Positions 15,343 to 24,304 of a stretch of DNA of 64,000 nt are shown here, in pieces. Position 1 is the first letter of the stretch; each line of letters opens with the position of its first letter. The stretch lies in the NCBI RefSeq assembly GCF_015291885.1, contig NZ_CP036186.1, forward strand, positions 1,691,001-1,755,000, in the 5' to 3' direction. Origin of the DNA: Stutzerimonas stutzeri (GTDB lineage Bacteria > Pseudomonadota > Gammaproteobacteria > Pseudomonadales > Pseudomonadaceae). Under the pieces are notes generated by a model. That model had not been told where the DNA came from and did not search any database. It saw nothing but the letters and a program-made list of their open reading frames with translations. The position numbers and the translations under genes are program-made.

Positions 15343-17706
15343 ATGGACAAGAAGTCATTATCCGAGCGGGATATCTGCAGCAAATACATCTCGCCTGCGA
15401 TCGCCATGGCGGGCTGGGATATTCAGAAGCAGGTCCGTGAAGAAGTCAGCTTCACCAAAGGGCGCATCATCGTGCGCGGCAAGCTACACAGCCGCGGCGA
15501 GTCACGCCGAGCTGACTACATTCTCTATCATCAGCCGAACCTTCCGATTGCTGTCATTGAGGCGAAGGACAATAAGCACTCCCTGGGCTCGGGTATGCAG
15601 CAGGCGCTGGGATATGCCGAAGCGCTGGACGTGCCCTTCGTGTTCTCCAGTAACGGCGATGGCTTTTTGTTTCATGACCGCAGCGGCACGGGTGATCAGG
15701 TCGAAACGGAGCTGAGCCTCGGCCAGTTCCCCGGCCCCGCCGAACTCTGGCAACGCTATTGCCGCTGGAAAGGCCTGAAAGGTAATGCCCAACAGAAGGC
15801 CGAGGCGCCGTACTACGACGACGGCTCCGGGCGCATGCCGCGCTACTACCAGACCAATGCCATCAACCGCACAGTAGAAGCGGTCGCACGAGGGCAGGAT
15901 CGCGTCCTCTTGGTCATGGCCACCGGCACCGGCAAGACCTACACCGCATTCCAGATCATCTGGCGGCTGTGGAAGTCGAAGCAGAAGAAACGCATCCTTT
16001 TTCTGGCCGACCGCAACATCCTCGTCGACCAGACCAAGAACAACGACTTCAAGCCCTTCGGCGCGGCGATGACCAAGATCGCAAAACGGCAGATCGACAC
16101 GTCCTACGAAATCTATCTGTCGCTGTATCAGGCGGTCACCGGCGCCGAGGAAGAGCAGAACGTCTACAAGCAATTCTCCCGAGACTTCTTCGATCTGATC
16201 GTGATTGACGAATGCCACCGAGGCAGCGCAGCGGAGGATTCGGCCTGGCGAGAGATTCTTGACTACTTCTCTGGTGCTACCCATATCGGCCTCACCGCTA
16301 CGCCGAAGGAAACCAAAGAGGTTTCCAGCATCACCTACTTCGGTGAGCCGGTGTACAGCTACACCTTGAAGCAAGGTATCGAAGACGGCTTTCTCGCACC
16401 GTACAAGGTGGTTCGGATCGATTTCGACAAGGACCTGCAAGGCTGGCGGCCACCGAAGGGCATGCTCGATAAGAATGGCGAGCTGATCGAAGACCGTATC
16501 TACAACCTCAAGGACATGGACCGCACCCTGGTCATCGAGGCGCGCACTCAGCTGGTAGCGCAGAAGGTCACCGAGTTTCTCAAAGCCACCGATCCGTACC
16601 AGAAGACCATCATTTTCTGCGACGACATCAACCACGCCGAGCGTATGCGGCAGGCGCTGGTCAACCTCAATCCCGAGCGCGTGACCGAGAATCGCAAGTA
16701 CGTCATGCGTATCACCGGGGATGATCAGGAAGGCAAGGCCGAGCTGGACAACTTTATCGACCCTGAGTCGCGCTATCCGGTCATCGCCACCACCAGCAAG
16801 CTGATGACCACCGGTGTTGATGCCCAGACCTGCAAGCTGGTAGTGCTCGACCAGCACATCAAATCCATGACCGAGTTCAAGCAGATCATCGGACGGGGCA
16901 CCCGCATCAACGAGGATTTCGGCAAATACTGGTTCACTATCATGGATTTCAAGAAGGCCACCGAGCTGTTTGCCGATCCGGCCTTCGATGGCGATCCCGT
17001 TGTGATTTACGCTCCGTCAGGCGATGAGCCTCCGGTCCCGCCGGACGATCTGCTGGAAGGCGACGGTATCAGCGCAGGCAGCGAGGCCGAGGCCGGTGAG
17101 CTGGAGTTCACCGGCGAGGAGGGCGGCAAAAAGCGCATCAAATACGTCATCGACAGCATTCCGATCTATGTCATCGCCGAGCGCGTGCAGTACTACGGCC
17201 CGGACGGCCGGCTCATTACTGAGTCGTTGAACGACTACACCCGCACCTGCGTGAAAAAGCAGTTCGCTTCGCTGGACGAATTTCTCCGTCGCTGGAGTGA
17301 TGCCGAGCAGAAGAAGGCGATCATTGACGAGTTGGCTGCTCAGGGCGTGATGTGGGAAGCCCTGGCCGAAGAAGTGGAAAAGAAGCAGGGCAAGGAGCTC
17401 GATCCGTTCGACTTGATCTGCCACGTCGCCTTCGACCAGCCCGCCCTGTCTCGTCGCGAGCGTGCTGACCAGGTAAAGAAGCGCAACTACTTCGCCAAAT
17501 ACTCCGGCGCGGCCCGCCAGGTATTGGAGGCGCTGCTGGATAAATATGCCGATACGGGTATTGAGCACATTGAAGACATCAAGATCTTGCAGCTTGAACC
17601 CTTCAGCCAGTTAGGTGCACCTGTGGAACTTGTGAGGGCGTTTGGCGGTAAGCCTGGCTATCAGCAAGCCATTCACGATCTGGAGGCTGAGTTGTATGGC
17701 TCTTGA
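15343..17706 (+). CDS. hsdR: Type I restriction enzyme, endonuclease/translocase subunit HsdR (EcoEI-like)
   Basis: The 787-aa product is the motor-nuclease subunit that translocates and cleaves unmodified DNA in complex with HsdM and HsdS. An N-terminal PD-(D/E)xK nuclease shows [21 protein letters not shown] helicase core follows with Walker [12 protein letters not shown] (~residue 195), the DECHRG box (~290), [11 protein letters not shown] and motif [16 protein letters not shown]. It ends in an HsdR C-terminal interaction domain. The length fits the compact EcoEI/type IB-like HsdR. The ATG at 15,343 is chosen over an upstream TTG; neither has a strong ribosome site. An HNH gene separates it from hsdM. 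Confidence 0.92.
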   Translation: MDKKSLSERDICSKYISPAIAMAGWDIQKQVREEVSFTKGRIIVRGKLHSRGESRRADYILYHQPNLPIAVIEAKDNKHSLGSGMQQALGYAEALDVPFVFSSNGDGFLFHDRSGTGDQVETELSLGQFPGPAELWQRYCRWKGLKGNAQQKAEAPYYDDGSGRMPRYYQTNAINRTVEAVARGQDRVLLVMATGTGKTYTAFQIIWRLWKSKQKKRILFLADRNILVDQTKNNDFKPFGAAMTKIAKRQIDTSYEIYLSLYQAVTGAEEEQNVYKQFSRDFFDLIVIDECHRGSAAEDSAWREILDYFSGATHIGLTATPKETKEVSSITYFGEPVYSYTLKQGIEDGFLAPYKVVRIDFDKDLQGWRPPKGMLDKNGELIEDRIYNLKDMDRTLVIEARTQLVAQKVTEFLKATDPYQKTIIFCDDINHAERMRQALVNLNPERVTENRKYVMRITGDDQEGKAELDNFIDPESRYPVIATTSKLMTTGVDAQTCKLVVLDQHIKSMTEFKQIIGRGTRINEDFGKYWFTIMDFKKATELFADPAFDGDPVVIYAPSGDEPPVPPDDLLEGDGISAGSEAEAGELEFTGEEGGKKRIKYVIDSIPIYVIAERVQYYGPDGRLITESLNDYTRTCVKKQFASLDEFLRRWSDAEQKKAIIDELAAQGVMWEALAEEVEKKQGKELDPFDLICHVAFDQPALSRRERADQVKKRNYFAKYSGAARQVLEALLDKYADTGIEHIEDIKILQLEPFSQLGAPVELVRAFGGKPGYQQAIHDLEAELYGS

Positions 17707-17786
17707 TGCCTTCGGCTAGCCGCGCTGTCCGCTAAGCGACAGCCACTCAAAACGTAACCGACTTGCAGCCTTCTTTGGAAATACAA

Positions 17787-19079
17787 ATGGCATCAGCGTC
17801 TAAGGGTTCCACGCTACGTGGAATTACCCCTCCGGGCACGGACGAATACATCCGTGCGCTACGCACCATCGAGCCAGAAATAACAGCGCTACAGCGTGAC
17901 ATGCTCATCGCGCACGCTCGCTTTCCTGGGCACGCATGCACAATGACGCAGCTGGCTGCCCTAGTAGGGAAAGCCAGCTTCCAAGTAGCGAATATCCAAT
18001 ATGGAAGATTGGGAGGCAGACTTATTACAGCGCTTGGTATCCCTAGCCCGAAGTGGAAGGTTTATGCCATTGCTGGCTTTGATGATGATCCCGAAACAGG
18101 GGAAAGTAGAGCCTACATGTACCCAGAGGTTAACGCTGCACTGCAGCAAATGGGATGGATATCGGGCGAAGCGTCCACCGAAGCACCGCAGTCAAGCGAG
18201 CTGCAGTCGGTAGCAAAGCAAGCAGTGCCGACCTCAGATGTCGGCATGCTTAGCATTAACGAAGTCATTACGACTTTGAAGCAGCGAGGGTTCACGAAAC
18301 CTGCCCAATCGGGTCTCAAAGTGATCCGCCTGGATCATCCAGGCTTGGCGTCCCCTGTGTACGTCAAGCAAAGCAGCAGTATCCACGCTCGCCTGCAAGC
18401 GCCTCTCGTGCTTCATCCCCAGTACGAGGCTGACGTGCAAGACCTGCTATCGCTGCCCGGTATCGAAAGGGGGAATACGCGCTACTACCACAACAGCAAT
18501 CTGCGCGGCTTTCCTAAGCGGCGCAACGGAGGGGCAAGCGACATTGCCTATGGTGTGGATGTAGGGTTCCACAGCAGCGCGGCCTTGCTGGTGCTGGTGG
18601 ACCAGTTACTAGGCGAGCCGCGGACGCTGGTTTCGAATACGGAGCACTTCGCTGAGTTAGCTCAGGTTCTACCAGAAGACATCGCGCTGACAGACACCGA
18701 ACGCGACGCCTTGATCAAGGCGCGCGTCGGTCAAAGCGGCTATCGCGATGAACTGCTTGGGTATTGGGGCGGCTGTGCCGTCACCGACTGCTGCGTGCCG
18801 ACGCTGTTGCGCGCCTCTCACATCAAACCCTGGCGCGCCGCCAGTGGGGCAGAGCGGCTCGACAAGTTCAACGGGCTCCTGCTGACACCGAACCTCGACC
18901 TGGCTTTCGACCAGGGCCTGATCAGCTTCGACGACCATGGGCAGATTCTCCTTGGCGAGGATCTGGACCCCGACAGCGCTCGAGCGCTCAATATCACCCC
19001 CGACCTTCGCCTGCGCCAGATCGACCCGCGTCATCGCGGTTACCTGGCTTGGCATCGTGACAATCTGTTTAGGAAGTAA
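17787..19079 (+). CDS. HNH endonuclease embedded in the type I RM locus
   Basis: A 430-aa protein whose C-terminal third carries an HNH_2-type nuclease: GGCAVTDCCVPTLLRASHI followed by KPWR, then NGLLLTPNLDLAFDQGLISF. The His of ASHIKPWR and the Asn of FNGLLL are the expected catalytic or metal residues. The N-terminal ~120 residues (TMTQLAALVGKASFQVANIQ) and a middle domain (about 200-270) have no family I recognise and may sense DNA. It lies between hsdR (80 bases upstream) and hsdM (2 bases downstream), so it is expressed with them. It could be a modification-dependent nuclease or an accessory restriction factor. Confidence 0.75.
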   Translation: MASASKGSTLRGITPPGTDEYIRALRTIEPEITALQRDMLIAHARFPGHACTMTQLAALVGKASFQVANIQYGRLGGRLITALGIPSPKWKVYAIAGFDDDPETGESRAYMYPEVNAALQQMGWISGEASTEAPQSSELQSVAKQAVPTSDVGMLSINEVITTLKQRGFTKPAQSGLKVIRLDHPGLASPVYVKQSSSIHARLQAPLVLHPQYEADVQDLLSLPGIERGNTRYYHNSNLRGFPKRRNGGASDIAYGVDVGFHSSAALLVLVDQLLGEPRTLVSNTEHFAELAQVLPEDIALTDTERDALIKARVGQSGYRDELLGYWGGCAVTDCCVPTLLRASHIKPWRAASGAERLDKFNGLLLTPNLDLAFDQGLISFDDHGQILLGEDLDPDSARALNITPDLRLRQIDPRHRGYLAWHRDNLFRK

Positions 19080-19081
19080 GC

Positions 19082-20548
19082 ATGTCCATCAGCTCCACCA
19101 TCAAATCCATCCAGGACATCATGCGCAAAGACGTTGGCGTCGACGGCGACGCCCAGCGCATCGGCCAGCTGGTCTGGCTGCTGTTCCTCAAGATCTTCGA
19201 TGACCGCGAGCTGGAATGGGAGCTGATGGACGACAACTACCGCTCGCCCATCCCCGAAAGCTGCCGCTGGCGCACCTGGGCTGCCGACCCGGAAGGCATG
19301 ACCGGTGATGCGCTGAAGGACTTCATCGACAACAACCTGTTCCCGCAGCTGCAGAACTTGCACGAGTACAGCAACACGCCATCGGCCTTCGTGGTGCGCA
19401 GCGTGTTCGAAGACGCCTACAACTACATGAAGTCCGGCCAGCTGCTGCGCCAGGTGATCAACAAGATCCAGCAGGGCGTGGACTTCAACAAGGCGCAGGA
19501 GCGTCACGAGTTCGGCAACCTCTACGAACAATTGCTGCGCGACCTGCAGAACGCAGGCAATGCGGGCGAGTTCTACACCCCGCGCCCGGTCACCGAGTTC
19601 ATGGTGCGCATGGTCGATCCCAAGCTGGAGGAGAAGGTGATGGACCCGGCCTGCGGCACCGGCGGCTTCCTCACCTGCACCATCGAGCACAAGCGCAGCC
19701 GCTATGTGAAAACCGCCGAGGATGAACGGGTACTTCAGGCGAGCATCTACGGCGTAGAGAAGAAACCGCTGCCGCACCTGCTGGCCACCACCAACATGAT
19801 CCTGCACGGCATCGAGGTGCCGAACCAGATTCGCCACGACAACACCCTGGCCCGTCCGCTGATCAGTTGGGGGCCGAAGGAGCGGGTCGACTGCATCGTC
19901 GCCAACCCGCCGTTCGGTGGCATGGAAGAGGACGGTATCGAAACCAATTTCCCCGCTGCCTTCCGTACCCGTGAAACCGCTGACCTATTTCTCGTACTGA
20001 TCATGCAACTGCTGAAAGAGGGCGGCCGCGCTGCGGTGGTGCTTCCTGACGGCTTCCTGTTCGGCGAAGGCATCAAAAGCCGCATCAAGGAAAAGCTGCT
20101 CACCGAGTGCAACCTGCACACCATCGTTCGCCTGCCCAACGGTGTGTTCAACCCCTACACCGGCATCAAGACCAACCTGCTGTTCTTCACCAAGGGCACG
20201 CCGACCAAAGAGGTGTGGTTCTACGAGCACCAGTACCCAGCCGGCGTGAAGAACTACTCCAAGACGCGCCCCATGCGTATCGAAGAGTTCGCCGTAGAAG
20301 AGGCGTGGTGGGGCAGCGAGGCCGATGGTTTTGCCGCACGCGTGGAAAACGAGTTCGCCTGGAAGGTCAGCCTGGATGACCTGAAAGCTCGCAACTGGAA
20401 CCTCGACTGCAAGAACCCCCATGTCGGCGAGCAGATCAGCCACGACCCGGACCAACTGCTGCGGGACTACGCCCAGCTGCAAGGCGAAATCAGCCAGCTG
20501 CGCGACCAGCTCAAGGCCGTGCTGGCCGAGGCGCTGGAGCGGCCATGA
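19082..20548 (+). CDS. hsdM: Type I DNA methyltransferase subunit HsdM
   Basis: The 488-aa N6-adenine methyltransferase has an N-terminal HsdM helical domain (IGQLVWLLFLKIFDDRELEW), the SAM-binding motif I DPACGTGGF (~190) and the catalytic motif IV NPPFGG (~276). With HsdS it methylates the host recognition sites and licenses HsdR. AGGAAG lies just before the ATG. Its stop overlaps the start of the RhuM-Fic gene (ATGA), so translation is coupled. The short C-terminal coiled coil (LRDYAQLQGEISQLRDQL) should contact HsdS. Confidence 0.94.
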   Translation: MSISSTIKSIQDIMRKDVGVDGDAQRIGQLVWLLFLKIFDDRELEWELMDDNYRSPIPESCRWRTWAADPEGMTGDALKDFIDNNLFPQLQNLHEYSNTPSAFVVRSVFEDAYNYMKSGQLLRQVINKIQQGVDFNKAQERHEFGNLYEQLLRDLQNAGNAGEFYTPRPVTEFMVRMVDPKLEEKVMDPACGTGGFLTCTIEHKRSRYVKTAEDERVLQASIYGVEKKPLPHLLATTNMILHGIEVPNQIRHDNTLARPLISWGPKERVDCIVANPPFGGMEEDGIETNFPAAFRTRETADLFLVLIMQLLKEGGRAAVVLPDGFLFGEGIKSRIKEKLLTECNLHTIVRLPNGVFNPYTGIKTNLLFFTKGTPTKEVWFYEHQYPAGVKNYSKTRPMRIEEFAVEEAWWGSEADGFAARVENEFAWKVSLDDLKARNWNLDCKNPHVGEQISHDPDQLLRDYAQLQGEISQLRDQLKAVLAEALERP

Positions 20549-21513
20549 GCGACGTCGCGATCTATGAAAGTGCCAGCGGCCAGATCGCCGTCACCGTCGA
20601 GCACGACAGCGTGTGGCTACGCCAGGAGCAGCTGGCCGAGCTGTTCGGCCGTGACCGCACTGTGATCGGCCGGCATATCCGCAACGTCTTTGCCGAGGGC
20701 GAGCTGGAGCGTGAAAGCAATGTGCAAAATCTGCACATTGCTGGCTCTGACAAGCCGGTGACCTTTTACAACCTCGACGTGATCATCTCTCTCGGCTACC
20801 GGGTGAAGTCCCGTGAAGGCACGCGCTTTCGCCAATGGGCCAATGAGGTACTCAAGCAACACCTGACACGCGGCTACAGTCTCAACCGCGAACGCTTCGA
20901 GGCCAACGCTCGCGAGCTGGAGGCGGCATTGGAACTGGTGCGCAAGGCCGCTCGCACGCCCGAACTGGGCGAAGCCGGCGGGCGTGGGCTAGTGGAAATC
21001 GTCAGCCGCTACACCCAGACCTTCCTCTGGCTGCAGCGCTACGACGAAGGCCTGCTCACCGAGCCAACGGGCAGCCCCGGCGGTGAGTTGCCCGACGCAG
21101 CCCAGGCGCGCCGGCAACTGGCTGAACTCAAAGCCCAGCTGATGGCCCGTGGCGAAGCCAGCGACCTGTTCGCCCGCGAACGCGGCGATGGCCTGGCTGC
21201 ATTGCTCGGTAACCTCGAACAGAGCGTATTCGGCGAGCCGGCCTACCCGAGCCTGGAGAGCAAAGCGGCGCACCTGCTGTATTTCGTGGTCAAGAATCAT
21301 CCCTTCGCCGATGGCAACAAACGCAGCGGCGCCTATCTCTTCGTCGACTTCCTGCACCGCAACGGCCGCCTGCTCGATGCTGAGGGCAATGCCGTGATCA
21401 ATGACACCGGTCTGGCAGCCCTAACCCTGCTGGTTGCCGAATCCGCCCCCGCACAGAAAGACACCCTGATCCGCCTGATCATGAACATGCTTGCCCCGGA
21501 AAATCGCCCATGA
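20545..21513 (+). CDS. RhuM-type DNA-binding domain fused to a Fic/DOC domain
   Basis: The 322-aa protein has an N-terminal RhuM/Bro-like domain (about 1-125: VWLRQEQLAELFGRDRTVIG, then VTFYNLDVIISLGYRVKSRE). A Fic/DOC domain follows, with the core HPFADGNKRSGAYLF near residue 252. Fic enzymes transfer AMP or other nucleotides onto target proteins; the intact HPFxxGNxRxG motif implies catalytic competence. No separate antitoxin gene is present. It is wedged between hsdM and hsdS with ATGA overlaps on both sides, so it is made in step with the modification enzyme and may regulate or guard the RM complex. That role is inferred. Confidence 0.85.
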   Translation: MSDVAIYESASGQIAVTVEHDSVWLRQEQLAELFGRDRTVIGRHIRNVFAEGELERESNVQNLHIAGSDKPVTFYNLDVIISLGYRVKSREGTRFRQWANEVLKQHLTRGYSLNRERFEANARELEAALELVRKAARTPELGEAGGRGLVEIVSRYTQTFLWLQRYDEGLLTEPTGSPGGELPDAAQARRQLAELKAQLMARGEASDLFARERGDGLAALLGNLEQSVFGEPAYPSLESKAAHLLYFVVKNHPFADGNKRSGAYLFVDFLHRNGRLLDAEGNAVINDTGLAALTLLVAESAPAQKDTLIRLIMNMLAPENRP

Positions 21514-23156
21514 CCGCTCTGCTGACCGACAACCTGCCGCTGCTGGCCGGTGCACCTAATGGCATCAAGAAACTGCGCGAACTGATTCTGGAACTGGCGG
21601 TGCGCGGGAAACTAGTGCCGCAAGATCCGAATGATGAGCCGGCCAGTGAGTTGCTAAAGCGCATTGCCGAGGAAAAGACGCGGTTGGTGGTCGAGGGCAA
21701 GATTAAGAAGCAGAAGCCGCTTGCGAAGATTGAGGACCAAGAAAAGCCATTCGTCATACCCACTGATTGGGAGTGGGTAAGGCTTGATTCTCTGCTCAAA
21801 AAAATTGGGGCCGGTAGCACTCCATTAGGCGGGAAGCAGGCTTACGTGGCTAAAGGGGTCAAATTCCTTCGATCTCAGAACGTTTGGAATGAAGGACTTC
21901 GTCTTAATGACGTTGCTTTCATACCTGAAGCAACACACCAAAAAATGTCAGGAACACATGTTGAAGCAGGTGACCTGCTTTTCAATATCACAGGCGCGTC
22001 CATTGGGCGCTGTGCCGCAGTTCCTTCTAACTTTGATACAGGTAACGTTAGTCAGCACGTAACTATTATTCGGCCAGTTTCAAGCAACACTCAGCCGTTC
22101 CTTCATGTGGTGCTGGTCTCGCAACTGGTCCAGCAGACCGTTATGGATGTGCAGGTAGGGGTTTCGCGTGAAGGACTCAGCATTGGGAAGCTGTCTCAAT
22201 TTCTAATACCTTTCCCCCCCGAAGCCGAACAACACCGCATCGTCGCCAAAGTCGATGAGCTGATGGCCCTGTGCGACCGCCTGGAAGCCCAGCAGGCCGA
22301 CGCCGAAAGCGCCCACGCCCAACTGGTGCAAGCGCTGCTTGATAGCTTGACTCAAGCCGCCGATGCCGAGGACTTCGCCGCCAGCTGGCAGCGCCTGGCT
22401 GAACACTTCCACACCCTGTTCACCACCGAATCCAGCATCGACGCCCTCAAGCAATCCCTGCTGCAACTGGCTGTGATGGGCAAACTGGTGCCGCAAGATC
22501 CCAGCGAGGAGCCAGCCAGTGAATTGCTTCAGCGCATAGCCGTGGAGCGGCTGGACAGGGAAGGCTCGCGCAGATCGAAAAGTCAGGTCGAACTTAGAGA
22601 AATCGACGGTTCGGAAAAAAAGTTCGAGCTTCCTGCAGGCTGGGAGTGGGTTCGACTTCAACAGATAGTTTCAGTCTCCTCTGGAGATGGTCTTGTATCT
22701 GCAAAAATGAATACCGAGGGCAGTGTCCCTGTCTATGGCGGTAATGGAGTTACTGGTCACCATGATAGACAGAACGTTGAAAAGGAAACCCTAGTTATCG
22801 GTCGCGTAGGTTACTACTGCGGATCCATACATCTAACGCCGGCGAGTGCTTGGGTTACGGATAATGCTCTGATTGTTAGATTTTCAGAGAGAAATATCGA
22901 TAAGAGTTTTCTCTTTTGGCTCCTTAAAGGGACGAACCTTAAAGAGCAAGAAAATGCTACTGCGCAACCTGTAATTTCTGGTCGAAAGATATACCCCATC
23001 GTGTTAGCCATTCCCCCACTCGCGGAACAACGCCGGATTGTCGCCAAGCTCAACCAACTTATGGTCCTCTGCGACCAGTTAAAAACCCGCCTGACCCAGG
23101 CTCGTCGACTCAACGAACAGCTGGCCACCGCATTGGTCGAGCAGGCCGTGGCCTAA
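21510..23156 (+). CDS. hsdS: Type I RM specificity subunit HsdS
   Basis: A 548-aa DNA recognition subunit with two target-recognition domains (about 80-235 and 370-510), each followed by a conserved coiled-coil region: PFPPEAEQHRIVAKVDELMA with LCDRLEAQQADAES, and IPPLAEQRRIVAKLNQLMV with LCDQLKTRLTQAR. The internal repeat is typical (two copies of LxLAVxGKLVPQDPxxEPASELL). The TRD segments are visibly more A+T rich than the conserved parts, as usual for swapped recognition modules. Recognition sequence is not predictable here. It overlaps the RhuM-Fic gene by 4 bases. Confidence 0.93.
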   Translation: MTALLTDNLPLLAGAPNGIKKLRELILELAVRGKLVPQDPNDEPASELLKRIAEEKTRLVVEGKIKKQKPLAKIEDQEKPFVIPTDWEWVRLDSLLKKIGAGSTPLGGKQAYVAKGVKFLRSQNVWNEGLRLNDVAFIPEATHQKMSGTHVEAGDLLFNITGASIGRCAAVPSNFDTGNVSQHVTIIRPVSSNTQPFLHVVLVSQLVQQTVMDVQVGVSREGLSIGKLSQFLIPFPPEAEQHRIVAKVDELMALCDRLEAQQADAESAHAQLVQALLDSLTQAADAEDFAASWQRLAEHFHTLFTTESSIDALKQSLLQLAVMGKLVPQDPSEEPASELLQRIAVERLDREGSRRSKSQVELREIDGSEKKFELPAGWEWVRLQQIVSVSSGDGLVSAKMNTEGSVPVYGGNGVTGHHDRQNVEKETLVIGRVGYYCGSIHLTPASAWVTDNALIVRFSERNIDKSFLFWLLKGTNLKEQENATAQPVISGRKIYPIVLAIPPLAEQRRIVAKLNQLMVLCDQLKTRLTQARRLNEQLATALVEQAVA

Positions 23157-23172
23157 ACGAAGGAGTGCAGGG

Positions 23173-24258
23173 ATGCCTATTCGCACGCAAGTCTGGACTG
23201 TCGGCGCGCAGCCCGTAGCCCTCAAGGCTGCGCGGCTAGTCAGCGAGCAGCTACTGGAAAACATGATTGTCGCTGCGCCAGCGCTGCTGTCGGAGGACTG
23301 GCTGCTGATCGGCCAGCAGGAAAGCACCGGCTACGGCGGCCGTATCGACCTGCTGGCGCTAGCGCCAGATGCGTCGCTAATACTGATCGAACTCAAACGC
23401 GACCGCACTCCGCGCGAAGTGGTGGCGCAGGCGCTGGATTATGCCGCCTGGGTCGAGCATCTTGAGGCGGACGAGATTGCCGCCATTTATCAGCGCTTCA
23501 AGCCGCAGGGCGATCTGGCTGCTGATTTCCAGGCGCGTTTCGGCGCGCCATTGGATATCGAGTCGCTCAATCAGAGCCATCAGATCGTCATCGTCGCCGC
23601 CGAGCTGGATGCCAGCAGCGAGCGCATCGTCAGCTACCTCAGCGAGCGCGATATAGCGATCAATGTGCTGTGCTTTCAGGTGTTCCAACTCGGTGAGCAG
23701 CAACTGATCAGCCGCGCTTGGCTACTCGACCCAGCCGAGACGCCGCAACCCACAGCTGTGGCCAAGCCCGGTACACCCAGCGAGCCCTGGAACGGCGAGT
23801 TCTACTGCTCCTTCGGCCACGGCCCCAGCCGCTCCTGGCCCGAGGCACGGCAGTTTGGCTTCATCTGCGGCGGTGGTGGCAGCTGGTACAGCAACAGCCT
23901 GAAGGTACTCAGCCCTGGCGACCGCATCTGGGTAAACGTCCCCGGCGCCGGCTATGTCGGCGTTGCGCGGGTTACAGGCCATGCCACCCCAGCCATCGAG
24001 TTTCGTATTCCCTATCAAGGCACCGAGGTGCCGGCGCTGGAACTGCTCAACGGCGCTAATTATCACCGTGACCTGGCCGATGACCCGGAGCGTTGTGAGT
24101 ACTTCGTCTCAGTGGAGTGGCTGTTCAGCCTACCGCTGAACGAAGCCATCAAGGAAGTCGGCCTGTTCGGCAACCAGAACACCATCTGCCGCCCAACCAC
24201 CCCGAAGTGGCGCTGGACGGTGGACCGATTGAAAGAACGCTTCGGCGTGAAAGCCTGA
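23173..24258 (+). CDS. NucS/DUF91-like PD-(D/E)xK nuclease with C-terminal EVE-like domain
   Basis: The 361-aa protein has an N-terminal nuclease-like domain: LLIGQQESTGYGGRIDLLAL followed by ASLILIELKRDRTPREVVAQ, matching the D-(x)n-E-x-K core of the NucS/DUF91 group. The C-terminal part (about 205-345) contains GEFYCSFGHGPSRSW and LKVLSPGDRIWVNVPGAGYV, reminiscent of PUA/EVE-like barrels that read modified bases; this second assignment is tentative. AAGGAG precedes the ATG 16 bases after hsdS, so it is the last gene of the restriction operon. It could be an auxiliary, possibly modification-sensing nuclease. Confidence 0.7.
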   Translation: MPIRTQVWTVGAQPVALKAARLVSEQLLENMIVAAPALLSEDWLLIGQQESTGYGGRIDLLALAPDASLILIELKRDRTPREVVAQALDYAAWVEHLEADEIAAIYQRFKPQGDLAADFQARFGAPLDIESLNQSHQIVIVAAELDASSERIVSYLSERDIAINVLCFQVFQLGEQQLISRAWLLDPAETPQPTAVAKPGTPSEPWNGEFYCSFGHGPSRSWPEARQFGFICGGGGSWYSNSLKVLSPGDRIWVNVPGAGYVGVARVTGHATPAIEFRIPYQGTEVPALELLNGANYHRDLADDPERCEYFVSVEWLFSLPLNEAIKEVGLFGNQNTICRPTTPKWRWTVDRLKERFGVKA

Positions 24259-24304
24259 TTCGCGAATTGCTTTGATCCCTCTGCTTTAAACGGACGCTTT
24301 GGTC

